From Phaeospirillum sp. (lineage in GTDB: Bacteria > Pseudomonadota > Alphaproteobacteria > Rhodospirillales > Magnetospirillaceae): 42,283 nucleotides of DNA. Position numbers and translations under genes: made by a program. Under the pieces are notes generated by a model that saw only the letters and a list, made by a program, of their open reading frames with translations, had not been told where the DNA came from and ran no database searches. Every line of letters starts with the position of its first letter. The first letter of the stretch is position 1. Below, piece by piece: positions 16,227 to 24,278 of this stretch. The stretch lies in the NCBI GenBank assembly GCA_030824585.1, contig JAVBXM010000035.1, positions 1 to 42,283 of the forward strand, given 5' to 3'.

Positions 16227-17573
16227 ATGGAGTGGGCAGTCGTGACGATGGTAAGTGTCTTAAGGGGCTGGATGGTGGTCTGTGCCGTGCTGGTCGTCGG
16301 CATTGCTCCGACGTTTGCCGCGACACCATCGGATACCTATCAGGCCATTGAGGCGGTCAATGCGGAATTGTCCGCCTTCCACGATGCCAACGGGACCATG
16401 GCGGCCGCCGACCCCCAAGCGCCCCAGTTGACCGAGCGCCTGCCCCGGCACGTGCTGCAGAAGGCGCGCGAGGTGCTGTTGAAGGTCCAGGCGCTGCGCC
16501 AGTTGAACGGTTTGGCGCTCCAGCCCGTGCCGGAAATCCCGGTGCGCGAGGTGCAGCCCGACGACGTCCGGTATTTTGTCGAGCGCATGCGTGACGGGCT
16601 AAAGGATTTGCGGCCGATCTTCGGCAATCCCCCGGTTCCAAAGCCAACGGTGGCGGTACGCCCCATGTCGCCCACCGACAATTTCGCGGCGCTGCGGCGG
16701 GCGGAGTTGCAGTTGGACGGCCTGGGCCTGCCCCAGACGGCTCCCAACGACGTGATGCGCATCGCGCTCAGCGTCGTCAACGATCTGCAACTGGTGCGCG
16801 TTGCCACCGGAGTGGCCGGGGCCGTGGCGCCGTCACCGGTGGTGCCGGCCCGCCGTCCGGTGGATACCTACGAGAACGCCGTCGGGCTGCTGGTCGACAT
16901 CAAGGTGCTGACCGAGAACAATTCCTCCCTGGCCATTCCCATGGGGGTCGTGCTGCCCAACAAGCGGACGGGGACCATCCGGCCGGCCCATGTGCTGGAC
17001 CTGCTGGGGACCGTGCTGGCGGAGATATCGGCTATCAAGGCCAAGGTCGGGGTTACCCAGCCGACGGCCCTGGCGCCGCCGCAGACCAGGAAGACGCCCT
17101 CGGACGTTCATGCCGCCGTATCCTATGCCCGCGCCCTGGTCGCCACCTTGCCGGGGGCCAGGCCCAAGGCCGCCGGCGACGCTCCCCCCACCGAGCCCCG
17201 GCCCGCCGCCGTGGTCAAGGGGCCGGCCGCCGAGCGGGTCTTTTCCGTCATGGATTTTGCCAAGTCCGATCCCAAGATGGTGCACCGGCACGTCATCACC
17301 CAGTCGGAGCACGCCATCGTCACCGGCTGGAACGTGCTGCCGGGCCAAGGGCTCAATTCTCACCGCCATCCCGCCGGCCAGGACACCTGGGTGGTCCTGT
17401 CGGGGGAGGCCGAGTATTTCACCGGCGGCGGCAAGAGCCGCCGGATCAAGGCCGGGGATGTGGCGGTCGCCGGTACCGGACAGGTCCACGGCGCGCGCAA
17501 TATCGGGTCCGAGCCCTTCGTCTTCGTCTCCATCGTCGCGCCGGCCGATGCCGGGCTGGAGTCCGACGAGTAG
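16227..17573 (+). CDS. Secreted protein with C-terminal cupin domain
   Basis: About 448 aa. The N-terminus has a hydrophobic export signal (LRGWMVVCAVLVVGIAPTFA, cleavage near FAA). The middle (about 40-330) is helical, Pro-rich, and of unrecognised family. The last 100 residues form a cupin_2 barrel with metal-site motif HRHPAGQDTWVVLSGEAEY and the second motif GQVHGARN. This domain is strikingly like the stand-alone cupin at 29314-29664 on the other side of the pcr genes. The start at 16227 was chosen for the signal peptide; GTG 16242 or ATG 16248 are alternatives. It is 47 bases ahead of moaA. A periplasmic role with perchlorate by-products is only inference. Confidence 0.75.
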   Translation: MEWAVVTMVSVLRGWMVVCAVLVVGIAPTFAATPSDTYQAIEAVNAELSAFHDANGTMAAADPQAPQLTERLPRHVLQKAREVLLKVQALRQLNGLALQPVPEIPVREVQPDDVRYFVERMRDGLKDLRPIFGNPPVPKPTVAVRPMSPTDNFAALRRAELQLDGLGLPQTAPNDVMRIALSVVNDLQLVRVATGVAGAVAPSPVVPARRPVDTYENAVGLLVDIKVLTENNSSLAIPMGVVLPNKRTGTIRPAHVLDLLGTVLAEISAIKAKVGVTQPTALAPPQTRKTPSDVHAAVSYARALVATLPGARPKAAGDAPPTEPRPAAVVKGPAAERVFSVMDFAKSDPKMVHRHVITQSEHAIVTGWNVLPGQGLNSHRHPAGQDTWVVLSGEAEYFTGGGKSRRIKAGDVAVAGTGQVHGARNIGSEPFVFVSIVAPADAGLESDE

Positions 17574-17620
17574 CACGGTTCTTGCTGTTCCCCCATGGAT
17601 CGCCATGACGGGAGCAGGCC

Positions 17621-18586
17621 ATGTTGACGGACATTTCTGGACGCACCATCCGCTATCTGCGGGTTTCGGTCACCGATCGCTGCAATCTCCGCTGTGTCTA
17701 TTGCATGGCGGAGAATCCCGTCTTCATGCCCCGCTCCGAACTGCTCTCCCTGGAGGAGATGGCCGAGATCTGCCGGGTCTTCGCCGATCACGGAATCGAG
17801 CGCATCCGCCTGACCGGCGGCGAGCCCCTGGCGCGGCGGAACGTCATGGCCCTGGTGAATGATTTGGGGAATCTGGTGGGCGAGGGGCGGCTGCGGGAAC
17901 TGACCCTGACCACCAACGGTACCCTGCTGGAGCGCTTCGCCGCCGGTCTGGCCGCCGCCGGCCTGCGCCGTGTCAACGTTTCCCTGGACACCTTGGACCC
18001 GACCCGCTTCGCCCATCTCACCCGGGGAGGCGACGTGGCCACGGTGATCGGCGGAATCCTGGCCGCCCGCCGGGCCGGCCTGGCGGTGCGGGTCAACGCC
18101 GTCATCGCCGGCCCTCCGGACCGGAATGATCTCGACAGGCTGGTCGCCTGGTGCGGCGACCTCGGCCTCGACCTCTGCCTGATCGAGGCCATGCCCATGG
18201 GGCGGCACGATGCGGCGCCGGTGTTCCCGCTGGCCGAGGTGCAACGAGGGCTGGCGGAGCGCTGGACCTTGCTGCCCTCCGCCCATCGCTCCGCCGGCCC
18301 GGCCCGCTATGTGGAGGTGGCCGAGACCGGACAGCGCATCGGCTTCATCACCCCCATGAGCCACGGCTTCTGCGCTTCTTGCGACCGGTTGCGGCTGACC
18401 TGCGCGGGCATGCTGCACCCCTGCCTGGGACGTAATTTCGGCATCGACCTGCGCAATCCCCTGAGGGACGATTCCTCCGGGGCGGCCCTGCGCGAGGCCA
18501 TCGCCCTGGCGGTGGCGGGCAAGCCCGACGGCCATGACTTCACCCAGGTCCGGCCCAGTCGCTCCATGAGCATGACCGGCGGCTGA
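17621..18586 (+). CDS. moaA: GTP 3',8-cyclase MoaA (molybdenum cofactor biosynthesis)
   Basis: A 321-aa radical SAM enzyme. The N-terminal cluster motif is C21-x3-C25-x2-C28 (TDRCNLRCVYC), with the SAM-binding GGEP motif in RLTGGEPLARRNV. The C-terminal cluster cysteines lie in GFCASCDRLRLTCAGMLHPC, and the protein ends in the family double glycine (MTGG), needed for activity. It makes the first intermediate of molybdopterin. Its place directly upstream of the Mo enzyme PcrA suggests a dedicated extra copy to meet cofactor demand; moaA is a known companion gene of perchlorate reduction islands. Confidence 0.92.
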   Translation: MLTDISGRTIRYLRVSVTDRCNLRCVYCMAENPVFMPRSELLSLEEMAEICRVFADHGIERIRLTGGEPLARRNVMALVNDLGNLVGEGRLRELTLTTNGTLLERFAAGLAAAGLRRVNVSLDTLDPTRFAHLTRGGDVATVIGGILAARRAGLAVRVNAVIAGPPDRNDLDRLVAWCGDLGLDLCLIEAMPMGRHDAAPVFPLAEVQRGLAERWTLLPSAHRSAGPARYVEVAETGQRIGFITPMSHGFCASCDRLRLTCAGMLHPCLGRNFGIDLRNPLRDDSSGAALREAIALAVAGKPDGHDFTQVRPSRSMSMTGG

Positions 18587-18587
18587 T

Positions 18588-18624
18588 ACCAAGTCCTGAC
18601 GAGCCGGACTCATCGGGACTTGGT
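18588..18624. repeat. Palindromic REP-like element after moaA
   Basis: ACCAAGTCC (18588-18596) pairs with GGACTTGGT (18616-18624), and the intervening bases extend the stem with few mismatches, giving a long imperfect hairpin 2 bases after the moaA stop. No T-run follows. It looks like a dispersed palindromic repeat and may also act as a transcription end. Confidence 0.5.
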
Positions 18625-18699
18625 TAGGCCCAAGGGGCCGCGCGCCTTATGGCGCGGGAGGCAAGGGCGCACAGCGCCCGCCCGCCGCCTGAGGGCGCC

Positions 18700-18725
18700 C
18701 CCGATGATCGGTTGCGATCATCGGG
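18700..18725 (+). other. 11-bp perfect hairpin upstream of the pcrA control region
   Basis: CCCGATGATCG (18700-18710) pairs perfectly with CGATCATCGGG (18715-18725) around a GTTG loop. It may insulate the pcrA promoter from moaA readthrough, but no T-run is present. Confidence 0.45.
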
Positions 18726-18760
18726 ATATGGTATGAGGCGGCGGTTATTTCGCAAATGCA

Positions 18761-18805
18761 CATTGAACACTTCGTTCAATGCGAAAAATCCCAATTGAAC
18801 GAAGT
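18761..18805. promoter_or_regulatory. Probable PcrR upstream activator sites
   Basis: ATTGAACACTTCGTTCAAT (18762-18780) is an inverted repeat with arms ATTGAAC and GTTCAAT and a 5-base spacer. A further half-site, ATTGAACGAAGT at 18794-18805, is the exact reverse complement of 18769-18780. They lie about 100-150 bases upstream of the sigma54 element at 18907, where activators of the NtrC class bind. The same TTGAAC-N5-GTTCAA pattern recurs beside pcrR (25894-25949), so assignment to PcrR is likely but inferred. Confidence 0.65.
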
Positions 18806-18828
18806 ATCCAGTCGGTTCCCTCGGGCCG

Positions 18829-18842
18829 CTGATCTGGATCAA
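18829..18842 (+). promoter_or_regulatory. FNR/CRP-family box upstream of pcrA
   Basis: CTGAT-CTGG-ATCAA differs by one base from the FNR consensus TTGAT-N4-ATCAA. Its centre (18835.5) is 41.5 bases upstream of position 18877, and a -10-like GAAAAT (18865-18870) lies at matching distance, so a class II FNR-activated promoter is plausible in addition to the sigma54 promoter. Confidence 0.5.
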
Positions 18843-18906
18843 TTAGCGATGGCTTAAATTCCCTGAAAATCCTTGTGGGTATTGCCGGCAGCCCGTTTTC
18901 GCCCCT

Positions 18907-18923
18907 TTGGCACGCCCCTTGCG
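18907..18923 (+). promoter_or_regulatory. Sigma54 (-24/-12) promoter of pcrABCD
   Basis: TTGGCACGCCCCTTGCG matches the RpoN consensus TGGCACG-N4-TTGCW: GG at 18909-18910, GC at 18921-18922, exactly 10 bases between. Predicted transcription start is near 18933, about 80 bases before the pcrA ATG. The nearby PcrR is a sigma54-dependent activator with GAFTGA, matching this promoter class. Confidence 0.85.
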
Positions 18924-19011
18924 CTTTCCCGATGCGTATCGACTGGCCAATGGCCACCGCCTGCCGGGCTCGCCCCGCCATTCGGACAGGGAAAGAAACA
19001 AGGAGCGCATC

Positions 19012-21807
19012 ATGGCCTTACGTTCACGCCGCTCATTCCTCAAGGCCGCCGCCGCCACGTCCGTGGGTGTCGGTGTCGCCGGGACCCTCTCGTTCCGCGC
19101 CCTTGCCGCCACCGATCCCGGCCGGGATTTCGAGTACAGCGGCTGGGAGCAGTTTCATCGCGAGCAGTGGAGCTGGGACAAGCGGACCCGCGGCGCCCAC
19201 CTGATCAACTGCACCGGCGCCTGTCCCCACTACGTCTACCAGAAGAACGGCGTGATCCTGCGCGAGGAGCAGTCCAAGGACGCTCCCCTGCTGAAGGGCG
19301 TGCCGGAATACAATCCGCGCGGCTGCAACAAGGGCGAGTGCGCCACCGACTACGTCTACAGCGCCACCCGGCTGAAGTATCCGCTGATCCGGGTCGGCGA
19401 GCGCGGCGAGGGCAAGTGGCGCCGGGCCAGTTGGGACGAGGCGCTGGGCATGATCGCCGACAAGATCGTCGACACCATCCAGAAGGACGGTCCCGACGCC
19501 GTCAGCGTCTATTCCCCGGTTCCCGCCGTGGCGCCGGTGTCGTTCTCGGGCGGCCACCGCTTCGCCCACCTGATCGGCGCTCACACCCACACCTTCTTCG
19601 ACTGGTACGGCGACCAACCTCCCGGCCAGACCCAGACCTGCGGCGTCCAGGGCGATACCGCCGAGACCGCCGACTGGTACAACGCCCGCCACATCATCCT
19701 GTGGGGCGCCAATCCGTCGCAGACCCGCATTCCCGACGCCCACTTCCTGTCGGAGGCGGCGCTCAACGGCACCAAGATCGTCAGCGTGGCGCCCGACTAC
19801 AACGCCAGCTCCATCAAGGCCGACATGTGGGTCCACCCCAAGCCGGGCACCGACGTGGCCCTGGTGCTGGGCATGGCCAACATCATCCTCAGGGAAAAGC
19901 TGTTCGACGCCCATAACCTGAAGGAGCAGACCGACATGCCCCTTCTGGTCCGCTCGGACACCAGGATGTACCTGCGGGAATCCGATCTGGTGGCCGACGG
20001 CTCCAAGAACCGCTTCTACGCCTGGGACGGCAAGACCGGCATGCCGGTGCTGATGCGCGGCAGCTGGGGCGACGAGCCCGAGGTCAAGCCCGCGGTGCAG
20101 CCGCCCTTCCTGGCCCGCAACACCCTGACTTTCCCCGACGGCACCCTGGATCTCGGCGCGCTCGACCCGGCGCTGGAGGGCAAGTTCAAGATCAAGCTGC
20201 TCAACGGCAAGACCGTCGAATGCCAGCCGGTGTTCGAGCTTTACCGCACCCGCATCCTGGCCGATTACACGCCCGACAAGGTGGCGGCCATCACCGGCGT
20301 CAATGCCAAGATCGTCGCCCAGATGGGCCGCGAATACGCCATGGCCAAGCCGGCCATGATCATCACCGGCGGCGGTACGGGCCACTGGTTCTATTCCGAC
20401 GTCCTGATGCGGGTGTTCCACTTCCTGTCGTCGCTGACCGCCAACGAGGGCAAGAACGGCGGCGGGGTGAACCACTATATCGGCCAGTGGAAGCCGGTCT
20501 TCGTCCCCGGCGTCGCCGCCCTGTCCTTCCCGCAAGGGGCGGGCAAGCAGCGCTTCTGCCAGACCACCATCTGGACCTACGTCCACGGCGAAGCCTATGA
20601 CGGCATGGAGAAGGTGGGCATCGACACCGCCAAGTACCTGAAGCACGCCCTCGACACCAAGCAGATGCCCATCTATCCCCGCGACGGGCGCGATCCCAAG
20701 GTGTTCATCTGCTATCGCGGCAACTTCCTCAACCAGGCCAAGGGGCAGAAATACGTTCTGCGCAACCTGTGGCCCAAGCTGGACCTGATCGTCACCGCCA
20801 ATATCCGCATGGACAGCCAGGCGCTGTTCTCGGACATCGTGCTGCCCTCGGCCCATTGGTACGAAAAGACCGACCTCAACGTCACCGAGGAGCACACCTT
20901 CATCAACATGACCGAGCCGGCCATCGCGCCCATGTGGGAGTCGAGGACCGACTGGCAGATCTTCAAGGCCCTGTCCAAGAAGGTGGAGGAGGCGGCCGTC
21001 GCCAAGGGCTTCAAGTCCTTCTTCGACGAGCAGTTCAAGTGGAACCGCGATCTTTCCACCCTGTCGGCCCAGTTTACCGACAACGGCAAGCTCGATACCG
21101 ACGAGGCCGCCGCCCAGTTCATCTTGGACAACGCGCCTCAGAGCAAGGGCATCACCCTGGATCAGGTGCGCGAGAAGCCGGTGCGCTTCAAGGCCAACTG
21201 GACCTCGCCCATCAAGGAGGGGGTGCCCTACACGCCCTTCCAGTTCTTCGCGGTCAACAAGCGCCCCTGGCCGACGCTCACCGGCCGCCAGCAGTTCTAC
21301 ATCGACCACGAGGTGTTCTTCTCCCTGGGCGTGGAGCTGCCGGTCTACAAGGCGCCGGTGGAGGCCGACAAGTATCCGCTGCGCTTCAACACGCCGCACT
21401 CGCGCCACGCCATCCATTCCACCTTCAAGGACAATCCGCTGATGCTGCGGCTCCAGCGCGGCGGTCCCATGGTGGAGATCCCCCGCGTCGAGGCCGAGGC
21501 TCGCGGCCTCAAGGACAACGACTGGGCCGAGATCTTCAATGATCACGGCAAGGTCATCGTCCGGGTCAAGGTCAAGGACGGCGAGCAGCCGGGCCGCATC
21601 TCCATGTACCACACGCCCGAGCTCTACATGGACCTGATCGAGGGCAGTTCCCAGAGCGTCTGCCCCATCCGCATCACTCCCACCCATCTGGTGGGCAATT
21701 ACGGCCACCTGCTGTTCCGACCCAACTATTACGGCCCCGGCGGCAGCCAGCGCGACACGCGGGTGGAGATGCGCAAGTACACGGGAACCGTCACCAAGCA
21801 GCTGTGA
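19012..21807 (+). CDS. pcrA: Perchlorate reductase catalytic (molybdopterin) subunit
   Basis: A 931-aa type II DMSO-reductase family protein. Tat signal: SRRSFLKAAAA at residues 5-15, cleavage near residue 32. The FS0 cluster motif is H63-x3-C67-x3-C71 plus a distal Cys (C105 or C110). The Mo-ligating aspartate is D201 in DWYGDQPPG. The following segment, TADWYNARHIILWGANPSQTR, matches NarG-like enzymes. Putative aromatic gate residues are F195, F196 and W493. Start 19012 has AAGGAGCGCATC upstream and places the twin arginines at the N-terminus. It reduces perchlorate and chlorate to chlorite in the periplasm. Nitrate or chlorate reductase are the alternatives; the gene set pcrABCD-napC-cld-pcrRS favours perchlorate reductase. 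Confidence 0.9.
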   Translation: MALRSRRSFLKAAAATSVGVGVAGTLSFRALAATDPGRDFEYSGWEQFHREQWSWDKRTRGAHLINCTGACPHYVYQKNGVILREEQSKDAPLLKGVPEYNPRGCNKGECATDYVYSATRLKYPLIRVGERGEGKWRRASWDEALGMIADKIVDTIQKDGPDAVSVYSPVPAVAPVSFSGGHRFAHLIGAHTHTFFDWYGDQPPGQTQTCGVQGDTAETADWYNARHIILWGANPSQTRIPDAHFLSEAALNGTKIVSVAPDYNASSIKADMWVHPKPGTDVALVLGMANIILREKLFDAHNLKEQTDMPLLVRSDTRMYLRESDLVADGSKNRFYAWDGKTGMPVLMRGSWGDEPEVKPAVQPPFLARNTLTFPDGTLDLGALDPALEGKFKIKLLNGKTVECQPVFELYRTRILADYTPDKVAAITGVNAKIVAQMGREYAMAKPAMIITGGGTGHWFYSDVLMRVFHFLSSLTANEGKNGGGVNHYIGQWKPVFVPGVAALSFPQGAGKQRFCQTTIWTYVHGEAYDGMEKVGIDTAKYLKHALDTKQMPIYPRDGRDPKVFICYRGNFLNQAKGQKYVLRNLWPKLDLIVTANIRMDSQALFSDIVLPSAHWYEKTDLNVTEEHTFINMTEPAIAPMWESRTDWQIFKALSKKVEEAAVAKGFKSFFDEQFKWNRDLSTLSAQFTDNGKLDTDEAAAQFILDNAPQSKGITLDQVREKPVRFKANWTSPIKEGVPYTPFQFFAVNKRPWPTLTGRQQFYIDHEVFFSLGVELPVYKAPVEADKYPLRFNTPHSRHAIHSTFKDNPLMLRLQRGGPMVEIPRVEAEARGLKDNDWAEIFNDHGKVIVRVKVKDGEQPGRISMYHTPELYMDLIEGSSQSVCPIRITPTHLVGNYGHLLFRPNYYGPGGSQRDTRVEMRKYTGTVTKQL

Positions 21808-21882
21808 CCTGACCTCGATCCATCATGTTCCGCCGCCGGGCCCTGAAGGTGGCCCGGCGGGACCGAAAACAGGAGTTCCGAC

Positions 21883-22887
21883 ATGACCACCAAAGCAATG
21901 GCGGTTCCCACCCGGCAGATCGCCTTCGTCGTCGACCTCAACAAGTGCATCGGCTGTCAGACCTGCACCGTCGCCTGCAAGCGGCTGTGGACCGGCCATC
22001 CCGGTCAGGCCTTCATGTACTGGCGCAACGTCGAGACTGCTCCGGGCCAGGGCTATCCCCGCAACTGGACCGCCAAGGGCGGCGGCTACAAGGACGGCGA
22101 ACTGCAAAAGGGCAAGCGCCCCGGCGGCGCCGATTACGGCGTGCCCTTCGACTTCGACTACGAAGGCCGCCTGTTCCAGGGCAAGGCCGACCGGGCGCGG
22201 CCCAGCCCGGCGCCCCACAGCGCCCCCAACTGGGACGAGGAGCAGGGCGCCGGCGAATATCCCAACAACCACTATTTCTTCCTGCCGCGCATGTGCAATC
22301 ACTGCTCGCAGCCGGCCTGCCTGGAATCCTGCCCCAACGACGCCATCTACCGCCGCGTCCAGGACGGCATCAACGTCATCAACCTGGACAAGTGCAAGGG
22401 CACCGGGTCGTGCGTCGAAGCCTGCCCCTACGGCAAGAGCTTCCTCAACATGGCCGATCTCAAGGGCAACAAGTGCATCGGCTGCTATCCCCGCATCGAG
22501 AAGGGCGTGGCCTCGGCCTGCGTCGCCCAGTGCGCCGGCCGCGCCATGCATGTGGGCTTCCTCGACGACATGAACAGCTCGGTCCACAAGCTGGTCAACG
22601 TCTTCAAGGTCGCCCTGCCGCTCTACCCCGAGTTCGGCACCAAGCCCAACGTGTTCTACATCCCGCCGGCCTTCGGCCCCATGGTCGAGGACGCCCAGGG
22701 CAACCCCACCAACCAGGCCAAGATCCCCCTGGCCTATCTCGAGCAATTGTTCGGGCGCGAGGTGGGCTCGGCCCTGGCCCTGCTGCGGTCCGAGCGCAGC
22801 CGCAAGATGAGCGGCATGCCGTCGGACGTGATGGACACCATGATCGGGGCGCGCAGCGCCGACATGATGATCTCTCCCCTGACCTGA
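21883..22887 (+). CDS. pcrB: Perchlorate reductase iron-sulfur subunit
   Basis: A 334-aa NarH/DmsB-type electron-transfer subunit without its own signal peptide, so it is probably exported with PcrA. Four cysteine clusters: CIGCQTCTVACK near residue 26, CNHCSQPACLESCP near residue 138, CKGTGSCVEACP near residue 171, and CIGCYPRIEKGVASACVAQC near residue 194. It carries electrons from PcrC to the FS0 cluster of PcrA. It begins 75 bases after pcrA; the gap includes a GCCGG hairpin but no terminator. Length and motif order are normal for the family. Confidence 0.9.
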   Translation: MTTKAMAVPTRQIAFVVDLNKCIGCQTCTVACKRLWTGHPGQAFMYWRNVETAPGQGYPRNWTAKGGGYKDGELQKGKRPGGADYGVPFDFDYEGRLFQGKADRARPSPAPHSAPNWDEEQGAGEYPNNHYFFLPRMCNHCSQPACLESCPNDAIYRRVQDGINVINLDKCKGTGSCVEACPYGKSFLNMADLKGNKCIGCYPRIEKGVASACVAQCAGRAMHVGFLDDMNSSVHKLVNVFKVALPLYPEFGTKPNVFYIPPAFGPMVEDAQGNPTNQAKIPLAYLEQLFGREVGSALALLRSERSRKMSGMPSDVMDTMIGARSADMMISPLT

Positions 22888-22902
22888 AAAGGCGCCGCCG
22901 CG

Positions 22903-23598
22903 ATGAAAAACCTCTTTTTATTCGTTGTGGCCGTGGGGCTGGCGCTGATGGCGCCAGCCGCCCAGGCGGCCGACAAGGCGACCTTCGAAGGCGCCAAGGT
23001 CTGCGGCAAGTGCCACGATCTCCAGGCGGAATCCTGGCAGACCACCGGCCACGCCAAAGCCCTCGATCTGCTGAAGCCCGGCATCCGGTCCGAGGCCAAG
23101 GCCAAGGCCAAGCTGGACCCGGCCAAGGACTATACCGCCGATGCCAATTGCCTGGGCTGCCACACCACCGGCTATGGCGAGGCGGGGGGCTATGATCCCG
23201 CCATGCCGCCCGCCCAGGCCAAGGTCCTGGCGGTGGTGGGCTGCGAATCCTGCCACGGGGCCGGCAGCGCCTTCAAGAAGGAGCACGGCGACGCCGAGGG
23301 CCGCTTCAAGAAGGGCGGCGCCACCACCGACCGCAAGGTGCTGGTCGAGGCGGGCCAGACCTTCGACTACGAAAAGGCCTGCGCCCGCTGCCACGGCGCC
23401 GCCACGCCCAAGCCCGCCAGCCCGTTCACCCCGGCCATCGATGCCAAATACGCCTTCGACTTCGACAAGGCGGTGCGGGCCGGCGGCAAGGCCAAGGGCG
23501 TGCACGATCACTTCAAGCTGATCGGCGTCTTCGCCGGCGAGCCGGTGCACCGGCTGCGCGGCGAGTTCCAGAAGAACGCCAAGGAAGGTGGAGAATGA
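22903..23598 (+). CDS. pcrC: Tetraheme periplasmic cytochrome c
   Basis: A 231-aa protein with an N-terminal signal peptide (NLFLFVVAVGLALMAPAAQA) and four CxxCH heme-binding motifs: CGKCH, CLGCH, CESCH and CARCH, resembling the cytochrome c554 family. It likely shuttles electrons from the membrane quinol dehydrogenase to PcrAB. A multiheme C subunit in order A-B-C-D distinguishes perchlorate reductase from chlorate reductase, whose C subunit is a heme b protein. It overlaps pcrD by four bases (ATGA). Confidence 0.85.
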   Translation: MKNLFLFVVAVGLALMAPAAQAADKATFEGAKVCGKCHDLQAESWQTTGHAKALDLLKPGIRSEAKAKAKLDPAKDYTADANCLGCHTTGYGEAGGYDPAMPPAQAKVLAVVGCESCHGAGSAFKKEHGDAEGRFKKGGATTDRKVLVEAGQTFDYEKACARCHGAATPKPASPFTPAIDAKYAFDFDKAVRAGGKAKGVHDHFKLIGVFAGEPVHRLRGEFQKNAKEGGE

Positions 23599-24275
23599 CC
23601 CCCGCACCGACCATCGCGGCCTGCCGCGCCGAAGCCTACGGCCTGCTGGCCGAAGCCTTCGCCTATCCCGAGGAAACCCTGTGCCGGAGCATCATCGACG
23701 GCGATCTCCAGGCCGAGTTGTGCGACACCATTTCCCTGGCCTATCCCGGCTCCGCCGTCGCGCTGCTGGCTTTGACCGACGATCTGGCGGTGCCGGCGGG
23801 AACCGGCTGCGACGAGGTGGAGAGCGCCTATCTCTCCAGCTTCGAGCTGGACGCCCCGTCCTCGCCCTGTCCGCTCTACGAGGGCGCCCATGTGCGCGAT
23901 ACCGACCGGGCCGCGATCCTGCTGGAGGTCAAATCCTTCTACCAGCATTTCGGCCTGACCATCGCCGCCGACCTCAACGCTCCCGAGGACCATCTGTCGG
24001 CCGAGCTGGAATTCATGGCCTTCCTGGTCGCCAAGCAGGCCGATGCCGAGGAGACGGGCCGCGATCCGGCCCCCTATCTGCGGGCCCAGCGTGACTTTCT
24101 CGAACGGCATCTGGGCCGTTGGCTGCCGCTCCTGGGGGGCGCCGCCGAGCACAAGGTGGGATTCGGGTTCTATCGCGCCATGTGCCGTCTGGTGGGCACC
24201 TACGTGGCCGGGGACCTGGACCTGGTCCGGCATCTGGCCGCCCAGGTCCCTTCCGCCAGCGCAACGGAGCACTGA
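23595..24275 (+). CDS. pcrD: TorD/NarJ-type molybdoenzyme chaperone
   Basis: A 226-aa helical cytoplasmic protein (ACRAEAYGLLAEAFAYPEETLC...) with the redox-chaperone signature region around SSPCPLYEGAHVRD and the C-terminal ERHLGRWLPLLGG. Such chaperones bind the Tat signal of the catalytic subunit and assist cofactor insertion before export. It is not part of the mature enzyme. Overlap with pcrC and only 3 bases to the next gene show a single operon. Confidence 0.85.
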   Translation: MTPAPTIAACRAEAYGLLAEAFAYPEETLCRSIIDGDLQAELCDTISLAYPGSAVALLALTDDLAVPAGTGCDEVESAYLSSFELDAPSSPCPLYEGAHVRDTDRAAILLEVKSFYQHFGLTIAADLNAPEDHLSAELEFMAFLVAKQADAEETGRDPAPYLRAQRDFLERHLGRWLPLLGGAAEHKVGFGFYRAMCRLVGTYVAGDLDLVRHLAAQVPSASATEH

Positions 24276-24278
24276 GCC

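Noticed and set aside
19033-21708. Very long open frame on the minus strand opposite pcrA (891 codons)
   Set aside because: It is a GC-rich shadow of pcrA with low-complexity product and no ribosome site or known domain.
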